DNA from: Tomocerus qinae
Taxonomy: Eukaryota > Arthropoda > Collembola > Entomobryomorpha > Tomoceridae
Direction: 5' to 3'
Length of the DNA stretch: 64,000 nucleotides
Assembly: GCA_020055645.1 (NCBI GenBank)
Contig: CM034547.1
Span: 35,656,909-35,720,908 of the forward strand
The notes under the pieces are model-generated. The model was not told the origin of the DNA, searched no databases, and saw only the letters and a list, made by a program, of their open reading frames with translations. The position numbers were made by a program, and so were the translations under genes. The stretch's first letter is position 1, and every line of letters begins with the position of its first letter. Shown here one piece after another: positions 42,801 to 56,000 of this stretch.

Positions 42801-43661
42801 CGCAGTCTCAACTCTGAGAGCAGAGTTTGACTCAGACAGACGAGACGACCAAAGCAAAGCAAAGGAAAACCAAGCCAAGTCAAGTCGAGAAGAACTCCTC
42901 ATTCTCATAGCAGGCCAAACCAAGCCTAGCTAAGCCAAGTCAGTCAAGTTGATTCTCATATCGCAGTCTTGAGTCAAAGTCGAGCTCTCTTACTTAACGG
43001 CTTATATTCCATTGCTCGCCGCAGTTCTGTGAGCATCTCATCTCGCAACCCTCACAGAGACGGATCTTCCTACAGGAAAATAGCAGAGATCAACTCTAAC
43101 AATAAATAGGTAATTCAAAACCAAACCATAGCAGTCGACAACGCACCATACCACACCATAACCATCATCTCATTCAATTCCACGTCCTAGCCACCTACCC
43201 ACCTTAACTACACAACAATCTGAAACATTTGTAGCGAATTTGCTTAATGCATCTCCTCCTTTGTGGCTCACTCTTATCACGTAACTAACTAACCCAATGC
43301 ACAATCAACTCCAATATTGACATTCGCGTCTCATCTAAGAAAACTCAACTTTGTTACCGTTGAGGTTACCAATTCAAGTTTGACTGTTCACCCATCCACA
43401 TGGTAGGAGGAAACGGTGACACTTTCATATTGACAAACTACAAATAAGACATCAATCTCAAAAGTGTCTCGACGTTGGAAGGAAGTGTTTGAAATTTTTA
43501 CAGTGCCATTTCGTAAAGGAGAAACACAGTGATTAATTTTCTAAATCATCAAAACTGCAAAGAACACAAACGTATAATAATAAAAAATACCTACTAATCT
43601 GGTTTCAAGGAGGTTGAGTTTTGAGTTTGTACTCTGAAATATTGCCAAAATTAACTACACA
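42801..43661 (+). promoter_or_regulatory. Upstream region / 5' UTR of second Cys-rich gene
   Basis: CAAGTC, CCAAGTC, CAAGCC and GTCGA words cluster at about 42,836-42,990, and the 12-mer CAGACGAGACGA lies at 42837-42848, the same word found upstream of argos. The last 200 bases before the ATG are A-rich. The start context is CACAATGG, with A at -3 and G at +4. No clear TATA box or initiator could be fixed. Confidence 0.35.
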
Positions 43662-44021
43662 ATGGAGCTACGAGGACTTCGCTCTAAATCTAAGCCCAGT
43701 TTAATAAATAATAACAAATTCCATCTTTCCAAGTCAGTATCAGTTTCAGTCTTGGCAGTGTTTCTATTTACATTTTCTAGTTTATTATCTGTATCAGATT
43801 GTGCAAAAAAGCACAAACATTCCAAAGACTTGAACTTGACCGTAAATGCAGATGGAGAAATTAAGCCGTTACAATTGCAAATGCAACAACAGAATTCAAC
43901 AATAGCGACGGTGTCTAAATCAGGAAAAGGAAAAAATCGATCTCCTTCTAGAGGATCTAGAGATCAATCAGCTCCTACATCTACCACTTTAAAATCAGCA
44001 GGAAAAACTAGCCAGGCAAAG
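43662..44021 (+). CDS. Argos-like gene exon 1 (signal peptide, basic linker)
   Basis: It encodes residues 1-120. The hydrophobic core VSVSVLAVFLFTFSSLLSV is followed by KKHKHSKD, a Gln-rich patch (LQLQMQQQN) and a basic Ser/Gly patch (SGKGKNRSPSRGSRD). N-x-S/T sites include NLT and NST. The donor GTGAGT is at 44022. The open frame continues a little past the donor but loses coding character. Confidence 0.85.
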
Positions 44022-47000
44022 GTGAGTATCATCATCACATATTTATCCCCACTTTTTTCCTTGAATCTCCTGTCATATGAAATTAGTTGATTGACCCGTA
44101 GCATAAGACCATTAGCGCAATACTTGTCTACCCATTCCAAAGTAATCTTATTGTATATTGCGTGCCTATTACTTTCCTATAATCTCAATAACACGCTTAG
44201 ATAATCAAACACAAGCTTTACGTTTAATAACCAAATATATTGTAAACATCAATTGAAGATATTACGCACCATGTGGTGAGCTGAAGATTAACTTAAACCT
44301 ATTAAGTACAGTATGTATTAATGACTAGTTCTACTGCTACCTACTTAGAAAATTAGATTCACTTTATCAATGGCTACAGTGTATAATATTTACAACGGAG
44401 TTAGTAGATATGCATGAACAATCAGTCTATTAGATTGAAGACCACGGCAAATGCAGTTCCTCCAATTAAGTAAATTGAAATCTGATATGTCTCTAACCCA
44501 AGTAATCCAAAGAGACAATTGAATTACTTTGTTAAGGTTTAGGAAATAATAGAATAGTCACTGCTAGTAAATCAAGGGATTATACGCAAGATTACAACAC
44601 ACCGAATGTCTTCATTTGATTAAGATAGGACTATAATGATTTATACCTAAGCCAAACCTGGCTGGCTAACCTCAAAAATATATAATGAGAAAACGGCACT
44701 GTCTGGGAGCTTCAAGCAATCATCCTTGCTACGATGCACTATGGCAGAAGCTATGTGCAGTAAATGTAAGCAATGCAAATTTTGTTACACACAGTAAAAT
44801 AGTTGCCTATGGTTTGGTTAGTTTGAATTAGATGTAAACTCGTGTCCCTTCACAGCATTACATCGTGGTCGTGTCTTGGAGATACTAAAAGAGACACAAA
44901 AGGAATGTCTCTCCAATGCATATTCACTTGCTTGCCATTACTTTACTACACCCAAGGAATCACATTATTTTGTAGAGATTTCCTACTACAGAATAGTACA
45001 GTAGTACTATTTAGTTTTGTTAGTACTAGTACTACTCAGCACATACAGACTACAGATAGTAGCTATGTCATGTCTTCTGCTCTATTACTGAAAAATCTCA
45101 TCTACATCCTCCGGCCAATCTCATCCTATCAAGTTGGTTCTTCCGACTTTTAGGAAAGTCGTGATGAGCTGGAAGGAAAAATGATACTTTAGTTGGATCC
45201 GTTGACTTTCTTATCCCACAACCTTGTCATATAATGACTTAGGTAAGTTATGCAACGTAATGTAAAATAACAGATCAACTCAGCATACACTGCTTTAACT
45301 AGGTACACTATCTACTGCAGAGTCTTGATCTGATGAGTGGTGTAGGCACAGGCAGTGTTAGTATGACATAATATATTGTGTAAACAGGGAAAGGTTTCGT
45401 GTGATTGCTTTAAAAAATTTCGTCGAGGAAGAGTACCTGCAATACAATCAACATCCTAAACGAAGGTATAATGCAGAGATGAAATCAGCCAGAGTGACGA
45501 CAGGCAGAGCAAAGCAAAGCAAAAAAGTCAACTTCCCCGTCCTACCAAATTAGCCGTTTCAGTTCAGATGAATTCTTCTGTTACTTATGCATGGAAATTG
45601 CCTTTCAAGCACATATAAATCTAATGCCATTCTTTGGTGTACTTGATATACATCTGAAAATTGAATCCTTCACATTATATTTACATTATTTGCATTTGCA
45701 TACCCAACATTTGAATTTCAGGGTTTGTTTCTCCAATGTATAACATCATTTGGTCATATATACTGCAATTAGGTGCATCAACACATCCAAACGGTTTATA
45801 TTCGTATTGAACATTATACTACGTACAGATAAACACAGCCTTCAAATCCTTAATGCTATCTCTGACAACAGTAAACTAATTTTACAAGGTATCCCATAAA
45901 TTACATTTCAACCCCATTAGTTCGTTGTAGGGCTTCTCTTGTTATCTTCTCTTGGTTTTAACTTTGACCAGAGCCTTTTTTCCGAGTAAAGCACTATCAG
46001 ATAATTACAGTTTGCAAGATTGGTACTGTTACAGTTAGTTGTGCCAATACTAATTAATTATTCTTGAAGTTACACACATCCATCTTTTGCTTACAAATAG
46101 TTTATTAACTATAGGCACTTAATTTGACAATGTACAATACTAACATTGAATAATATCCGCGAATAAAACATTTTCCTTGCTAATGATAACTGTCTTTCCA
46201 CAGCCATTTAGCCATCTTGCCATACTTACCGTGCCATTGTACATTGTACCATATATACTACATATATTTTTAGAGCACCAAAACGGTAGAAAAATTCTAA
46301 GTAATCGGCTAATGTCGTTATTATAGCATGTGGAGTTAAGGGCATTTAGTATTAACTTACTTATATACTTAGTACATTTCTATTTGCATATGACCAAGTA
46401 GATAATTCTTTTATAGCAATATTATTTGTGTATTAATAATGCTACATTGTGGTACTAGATATTCATTTGCTTCAAAACTTAGAACTCCAATTTGTATAGA
46501 ACGGTCCCGCTACAGGAAAAAAGTTTCCCACTAACAAATTAGCAGAAACAATTTATTAGATTCTTACCTTGACGTAATAGTGACGACAGGACATTTTTGG
46601 TACTACCTACTGTTTCTTTGTCAGATTTAGTCTGTTGTTAATTAGATAGACTCCCTAATAGCAAATAGTAACCCAGCTAAACCCACAGAGAAACAGAAAG
46701 ACAGATACTCATCAAACAACAGTAATGGTTTAATGGTAGTAAAGTAAATATGTAATAATAATAATACAATTTGCTTAACTATTGACGCTACCCTATATAA
46801 GGAGTAGTCCAGCATTTGAATTACCAAAAATGTTATCCACTTAAGTATACAGAGATATAGACATTTGTATTTACACGCTGCATTGCTTTTTTACGCATTT
46901 GTTACGTAGGAGCTCGAGAGACAGACTACCTTGGCAGTAGGCATAGGAGTAACAGAAGAAATAAGTAAGGTAAAGGTAAACCAACTGAGAAATAAAATTA

Positions 47001-50000
47001 AATGACTCCATTCGTCTTTTGGAAAGGACGGACAGTAGATATCAACTCACGAGACGGAAGGAAAAAGAGCCAATTTATTTCTCACATTCCCATCCACATT
47101 GCACTGTAATCTACAAAGCAAACACACCACGCAGTGACAGGGACTCTCTCATTGTCTGTAAAACAACACATAAATACACAGCTAATCTAAACCTATTTTC
47201 ATTTTCCTTTCTTTGATCACGACCATTTCATTATTTCCCGAGTTGGGGGATTTCTCTGTGATGGAGTGTCATTCCCTGTCATATTAGTTTCTACAGTGTT
47301 CCATTAAGTCGCCTTAATGTATGGACAGTACTGCACAATTTGTACGAGTACAGCTACGGAGAGATCCTTCCTTAAGAAAATCAGTCCGGCAGAAAGGTAA
47401 ATGAGAGGAACTCTTCCGCTTTACATCTGCTGACTGGTCTCTATAAAGATATACCTTCTTCCGACTTCTTCCTATCTAATTCCGTTTTGACTAAACGATC
47501 CTCCTGTCATTAGTTGTAGATCTCTGTTATTATATCCACAAATGCCCGTACTTACTTCACAACTAAGCTTGAACCGATTAAACTGTCGTAATCATACCTT
47601 ATACTTACAACTTTTCACACCGCCTTCCCTTAATAACCTTTTCACTGGTACTTACCTCCAAGACGCATTCCTTCTAGTTGTATATTGCCTACTTGCATTG
47701 CAGTTAAATAATGATAAATCAGATGTGATGCAACCTTTACTTTTATCTGTACTTTTGGTAGAGCATAGTAAACAAACAGTTTCACATTGAGCGTCGTTCC
47801 AAAGTCAAAGAAATAAAATTTAGTAAACCAAGCAAGATAAAATTATGGCCATTCTTATCTAATGCTATGCAATGAAATGCAATTCAAATTGTCTTTGGAA
47901 GGATGACCGCAGGTGCTATGTTATGTTGTCTGTTACTGTTACTTGTTGCAAAAAGGTGGGTTTTCTTGTTGTTGCAAACACTACTCCTGTGTGTTTCTGA
48001 TATAATTCTATCGTAAATACACATTAGACAGATGAGTGAGATAGAGAGATCACTTGTGTGTAATAGTTGTTCCTTCCGGGCCATGGTTTTGCCATTTAAG
48101 AAATAAACCGTACGCAGAAACCTTAGACAACATCAGTCTTGCTACAGTTGAGTCCCACTCCTTTACCTGTATCTATAATTTGCAGCTTGTCACTGGAAAA
48201 GTTCACACCTTTTGGACTCATTCTCTATGGTGTCTGACCCTTAGCATTTTCTCTCCTGCAAAACTCAAGTTCAACAAGTCAGAACGAATCAAGAGTCAAG
48301 GTAGATTATAAATAAAGTTGGGACGTCTGTTCCCCACAATGTTACCGGGCTTGATAACGTATTTTGTCGTGGCTACAACTACAAATACTTGTAACTAACT
48401 ACACTGAGGAATTTATAAGCAGTATAGACATAGCAGTGCTTTGCTTGTACTTATTTTGTGTTGGTAGTTAATAGTGGTCTTTTAGTAATAAAATACGCAG
48501 AAATCCTAGTAATAGCTCACTAAATGTAATGGGACGCTTCGTTACGTTACGTTATGTCATGACAGAAAAACGACTATAGGTTTTTCATTTTCGTTTCCAG
48601 CTAAGCCTAACTGAACTATAGCAATCTTCTTGTGCATCTTCCAATCCTTCCTTCCACCTTCTAGTTCATTGCAAACGAAAAAAGTCCACTTGCAAAACAA
48701 ACTCTACGAGGTGGTGCATACAATAACACTATATGCTTATATTACATGATACAGATAATAGTACACCTTAAATTTTCAATCTCTTTCAAGTGTTATTCTA
48801 GCGTAAAACCAAATGGTGTTTTTAACCTGACTGTTCTTCATATCTTGTGTGTAATGTGCACTCAAGGCAATAAAGTCAAGGAAAATGCTACAAGTCGCAT
48901 CCATATGTACAGATGCTTCTTAATATCTGAGTCTCTTTCGACAATTCCCATATTCCATTAGCATTTAAAGCAGTTAAAATTCTCTATAATAACAATGCAG
49001 GACTGTAGACACGCAGGCAAGACACTAAAATCAAAACTAAGCATTCTTGTTGAGAAATGTATATTACTAAACTAATGGTTCCTTTACTTAGCCAAAGTAC
49101 ACATGCAACATGACAGATATTGAAAACGGAAGAGCAAAAGGCAAAGACAATTTAGAATGATAGGAACATCATCATAATCGAGTTCAATAGCATCATCAAA
49201 TGGAGCGACTCAGCTCACTCAGACACATCAATGCAAAAGCAATCTAAGGCTACATACAGCCACTTTAATCATTTTTGCTCTCTGCTCTGTTTTCTATCGA
49301 CTGCACTCTACCATCACAATCAAACGTAACGTAACCACGTACATTACATACACAAGTAACATGAACCGACACTCGGCACTCTTATCTGACTTTTCAACTA
49401 CCTAAAATTTATAATACACAACTTCACTTTCACCTCGCCTTCAAAACTTAACCATCGTAAATAAATAGCGAAGGGATATTGGTAAGACAAGCAGATATCC
49501 ACAAGAAGATCATCCTTAGTATTTTAGTTTATTGTATCTCTTCTTTCCAATAATAAAAAGCAAGAAATTTTAATTTACTCTCCCAAATGTACTGAACAGC
49601 AATTACGAAGAGAGTTTGTTTTACCACAGGAAATTACATCGCTAATTTAAACCAATTTCAAACCTTTTCTTTCGATTGAGCATTGGACTAACTGTGCACT
49701 TGAACTTACAATAACCTCACGTCACGAATTCGTCTCTCCCTTTAAATCATTCAAACTTCAAACTCCATCGACCCTTGTCTCGCCCTCTCATCTTCAGTTT
49801 ATGACGTCCTATTAATTCCCTATTAAAACACTTTCCATCATTTCAAATCAAAAGAATTCAACCTGACATCCTGTTCAAATGCAAGGTCAAACCCATTATT
49901 ACTTTCACTACTCTAATAAAAATAGGACTTCAACTAGTCATAATAATATAACATTAAAGAATAGAACAACAGAGCCCCTACAAATTGATATTCTAGGGCG

Positions 50001-53000
50001 TTTAGTTTTCTGTTCTATTTATAATGAGAAATGAAAATGACTTTTAGATTAGCATCACTTTTTTATTGCAAATTATACTTCGGTTATTATTTTGACTATA
50101 AAAAACTAACAAAAAAACTTGCAGTTTTATACATTTCTGAGTCACTTGCAGATTTTTAGCATAACCACCAAAGAACATGCCGCTCCAATTTGGTAACGGA
50201 AACTCATTTAATTTTCATAATCAAATATTTGGTCGACATCCTGAGGTAGATTTGTTAAATTCCAAAGAGTAGTGAACTAGCGACAAGATTTTAAGGCATT
50301 AGCAATTTCTTCATTTTTGTGGGAATTTAATAATCTGTTTACATGTTCATCCATTCTTACAATACATTGCATAAGTGACAAAACTATACTAAAAGAAACA
50401 TGTAGGAAGACTCAATGTCAAACAGTTTGGCTGAAGATTGCAACTGCAACAATGCTTAGTTCTATACAACTGTTGAACTGTTAATACAAAGTAAAAATGC
50501 ATTCAAACGACTATTTATTTAAGAATTGCCATTTTAAATCCGCTATGATAGCAGGTCAAGACAGACAGCTTGTGACACTGAAGTAAGCTAGCTACCATTG
50601 AAAGTTTATACACTCTTACGTTGTACTACATTTTTAACGTTCGCTACAGCGATTCTACACTTTGCCAAAATAGGTAGCAGAAGGGAAGTGACAATGAACA
50701 CCATAGGGGATCATTTTATGATCAACATTTTCCAATAAATTTTAGCGTACAGTTAGATCCTATGATTAAATATTACTGTAAATACTTTTGTTAAAGATTT
50801 TTCTCAATTTCAAACAGATGTCTTTAAATGCATTACGAGTCTGTAACGTTTCACGACTATTTATAGCCTATAATAGCATCTGTTCAGTAACAAGATTTAC
50901 TACATTCTCATTAAAACTAATGATGGCTAGTAAATAACAATAAATATTAGGATTATCTTTTACGTATAAGTTACCTCATATCGCATCGCATTCGCATGTA
51001 TTTACAATTTTGGTATAGATAAATGTTTAACATTAACAAAGGTCCCCTTGAACTGGAAATGTTCGAATCTAATTGTGAAATCCCATTTGTGTGTGTATAT
51101 ATTATGCAAATTCTTATATACCCATACAATATTCATTCACATTTAAAAGTCGCAATCTATTGAAAGATTATATGTATTTATTATAAGATATCTCATTCGT
51201 AAGTTCTGTACGATATCAGAGCACATGGTAGTCATTGCAAGCACAGAGGTGTTAAAATATTTATTTGATAACGATATTTGATATTTTATGAAATTCCTAA
51301 GCGAAGAATTAGTTCTATATTAAAACGTCTTCATTACTATTCATTTGATTCTTTTCTAAACTTTACGATGAAGGTAATTTACTGCTTAAATTCGTTTTGC
51401 CTAGCAAGTACTACTGGATTGTATATGTAATTGTATTTTTATCTCATTCTTCCTGATTTTCTAATAAACCAAACATTATACCGCTTTACTATAATAGCAT
51501 ATTGATATGACAAAGCAATTGGCTATTGCACATCATCTGTACAAACTACTAAAACTATACACATGCTGTTGAGTAAGTAATGCGTAGTTGCGTACCAACA
51601 AGGTTTCCTGATTATATCGACTTTGATTGATACTAGATAAGGAATTCCACTATTTTCTATGAATGCGATGAATGCATCCTCTTTGTGTATCATATAAAGG
51701 TGAAGTTTTGAATGAAAAAGCAAAAAAGTAAATTAAGTGGGCAACCAATACGGACATACCGTACGTTCTCAGTTCACACTCAAATAAAGTAGAGAAGCTG
51801 AGCGTGAGTTGATTTCGGCGAAGATTTAAGATTGACTTGGCCATCGTTCGTGCCAACGCTGTCAGCAATCAAGATCAGCTTTAATTTCCTGACCCAATAG
51901 TTCCTTTGAATGAGCATGTCAAGTTAGATACATCGAAATGTTTCCTTAAAAGCATAGGGATGGATTAGACTGGAAAACAGCTTGCTCGTTGACTAAACTC
52001 GGCAATTGTTGGACTAACAAAAAGATAAGGCAGAATTAACTACCAAACTAAATAAATAGCACGCGTTGAAGTTTAAACAAAGTGTGTAAACTTGGTAAGC
52101 AATGTTCAATAGAATACTAGGAGGACGACGCAATGTTGATTGTATAGGCAGAGTAAATTGTAAGGCCAAGAAATTCTAGTGCAAGGCTAAGCAAACCATA
52201 GGGATGAGAAATGTGCGAGCCCATTTGGTAGTGTCTTTCAATTGAACAATTCAAATTCAGTCCACCCACATTTTCCAACTATTCAGTCAGTGACTTGGGT
52301 CTTTTCAAATACTGCTTCGTACTATCTTATCATCTTGTCACCAGTTTAGTCCAAGTCTCAAATAAGTATCTTATCTAGTAGCATGAATTAAACATTATTT
52401 AAATATTTACATAGGGCGCATAAATGCAAGCCATTACTTAATTTGCTATTGTTAATTGCAATTCCAAACAAAATAGTATGTATTCAAAAATCCCGTCGGT
52501 CCGCACTACGAATATAGAATATTAAAGAAAGAAAATATTTACTAGTAATTAAATATTAAGTAGGGGAGACTGGGGATAGTGTACGAACTTTTTGTTTAGA
52601 CGGCTCTATAAAATCACGTTGAGGGATATAAACTGATTTCATTATTTGAATGTAATGTCTACATACCTAGGCACAGTCACCCTATTTTTACATATAATTT
52701 GAATCACCATCAAAACTACCAAAATTTATTTTATGGATGTCACTTTTTTCGTACACTATACCCAGTACTGGGTATAGTGTACGAATACCTTGGGGATAGT
52801 GTACGAATGCTATTATTCGATGTTCTCTTCCCAAATCTAGCGGTTCCATTTCTTAGGATGCTGTCACGGATGCTGATGGTGAAATGTTTAATATTTCATG
52901 ATCATCGTAATGATCGTTATTTTTCTAAAATTATTTTTCCCAGATGCATCAAATGAGGGATTTTAATAGGCATTTTCTATAGTCCATGAACAACAACCGA

Positions 53001-56000
53001 GTAACTGGAGAAATATTTACTGATGTATACTATGTAATTAATGGAGAGTATTCAATGATGCTTACCACATTACGTATGGTTGGAAAATAAATGGTATTGG
53101 CCAAAAGTGGTCATCAAAATGTTCGTACACTATACCCATTTGACTTCTCGTACACTATCCCCATCATGACTTTTTTGTCCCAAATATTTTTCTTCAAAAA
53201 ACTTCCGAAATGATAGTCCCAAAGAGCATCGGGTATCATTTATGACAGCTTATTCTCTGCGTCAAAAAATTCGTACTGCTTAATTATGTTTAAAAAGGTC
53301 TCTGGTGCAAAATTTTGTAAAGCGGCGAAAGTTTACTTTTGGGTATTTTTGGCATCATGGAAGTTAATTTTATTTTTAGAAAACGCAGTATGAACCCGAA
53401 ATTAACAATTTTTTGTTACCAAGTCCTCAAAAACATTCTTCAAATTATGAAAATTTTGCCGGCAATAAAAAGTCAAGGATTCTATGAAAATTTTTAACTT
53501 CGTACACTATACCCATTCGTACACTATCCCCAGTCTCCCCTACTTGAGCACTTGTAGTGCTGTAATATAATGATTATTATGTTACATTGAATCTGTGTTA
53601 ACGTTTTTCTAACACACGAAGCAACACAATGCGTGTGCATCACACATTTTATAATTTATACGGAGGTTTAGAGCAGTAATTGGTTATTTAGCCATGGTAT
53701 GTCAATGGGAGACAGAAACGCAACATAGTAAGTTAATGTTACTAATCAGTCAAAGTACATACTTAGATCTCTAAATAAATGCAAATGTAGTGTAAACAGT
53801 TTTCATTCCACCCAGGCGTAGATATTGTGTGGAAGGTGAATAGTATGCCCCAATACATTCCAAGTACACAGAATCAGAATTAACATAATAAAACACTTCT
53901 CTGCTCATTATTTGACACAGAACAAGAGAAAAAACATAGAGAGTAGGAGAGCGAAGTGCTGCTGTGCTTGTTGGGTACGCGTACTCTTGTTCATCATCTG
54001 CATTTGATGTAAAAGTAGTGCCAAAGCCAAAACACACATAAGATTTATAGTTTAGTATATAAAATATAATTTACATACCTATAGGTACAAGCACGTACCT
54101 ACTGACTTATACGAAGAAAAGGTATTCGTACTTAAAAGCTGAGAAAAAGAACCGTTTTGTGATTTGATAGCAGAGTCGAGTATCACATTCCTCTTTGTAG
54201 TATTTTAATCTTCACTTTAATGCTTGAAACTGATATACTTTGGTAGATGCCTACCTTGTATTTAGTAAAGCATGCTCGTATGCTATATATTATTATTAAG
54301 TTAAGCACTTAAAGTATAATAATAACTGACTGCTACACCACCGCGCGCTTGCATTGCATTCATAAATAACCCTATCTAAAAACTAAGCTTCTTCCTATAT
54401 ACGCTTGCAAATAAAACCTATATCATCTGTACGTACCTTACACTTTATTTTACACCTGTACTTGCGTTATTTAGTAGGCTTGTAAGAACGGAACTTGTGT
54501 ACACGTTCACGCATGGCCTACCATATTATACAATTGGCATACGAAAATAAAGAAGATCCTTATACAGCTATCATTACAATGCAGCATCTTCAAATTCTTT
54601 TAAGTATGCACGTAAATTTACATCACTTACAGTATACGCACATTACACGTGTAACAGCTCGTCTAAGTTGTCTACTAAGTATAGGCTTGATAAATAATAC
54701 CTGATACCTAGAAGGCATTTGATTTTGTATATATTTAATTAAATGCATGTATATCCGTATCATACTTATAGCATGTATCTTGTAAAACCCATAGATATCT
54801 GTACTGGTGTGACTAAATTATACATTTAAACAAGCACTGTACGGATGGAATTCGCAATTTAGTTTACAATGTTGAGGAATTGTTCTTTAATAGGATATGA
54901 TACCTTTTATAAACTGTAATGCACACCAAATCGCGAATCACACAACATTGTGTATCCAACACTAATGCCTACTTTAGAAGCGAGTTTTACCATATAGATA
55001 GTTAGTTAATATAGATAGTTTAGTTTTAGAGCAACCTTCAGGATGACGATTATAGAATGATCAAAAAGAACTAGAGACCCACATTCAGCGAACCTGTACA
55101 ATTCAATTGTTTACTTTTGGAATTCTTTTTGGTCTACCTCTTATTGATGAGTAGAATTGTAAACTGAAAAGATATTCAGGCAGAAGAAAAACAAAACTCA
55201 CAGAAACCGCAGGTAGCCTTGCTTACCCATTCTGTAAAACGTCTAGAGGCATTCCTTACCCGCACCACCAAAACCAAGCAACTGTACTCAACCCTAATAT
55301 TATTACTTTAACTTTACTTTTGTATAGCAGAAATCTACAATCTTACTCTACGTGTGCATTTGTATTTCTCGGCTATGGTAATTGTCAATCTATACAACAT
55401 AAAATAATGGGTTAATGTCATTGTGATAATTGTATTTATGACGTTTACATTGATAGCAAGAAAACACGAGTTCAAATCTCTGCGTATATTCGCAAATCCT
55501 AAAACATTGAATAAACTGCGTAAATCTGTTATGCTAGATAGGAAACCGCCAAACACAACACTGCCATGTCATAAAACGCAGAGAATATGGGCTACATACG
55601 TCATACGAAAGCTTCATTGAAAAATAATACAATACCTATTTAAGTTGCATAACAGAACTCGCTACTCGTTATTACTTACTAACTAACCTGTAATTGCTTC
55701 GTTTCAGATTCTTTTTCTGCGAACCACAACTGTTTCTCTCTGTTAATTTTACATACTTGAACAGTAGGACATTTTATTAGAAACTTTTCCATGTAGCTAA
55801 ACACTAGATTCTTATCAGAAAAAACCAAAACTTCACCACTAAGCATCATAATCTAGTGTCTTATTTTTCCAATCTTTGAACAGGGATATTTACTTAAGAT
55901 GCTGCAAATGTATGAAGTGAGTAACCCAATTAATACCACATCGTCACAATCATTACTGATTTTTTAACATAAATAGCTGCCTAAAGTTCCTCGAAAATGC

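Noticed and set aside
55471..55490. GTTCAAATC word considered as a tRNA B box
   Set aside because: No matching A box or cloverleaf stems could be built upstream.
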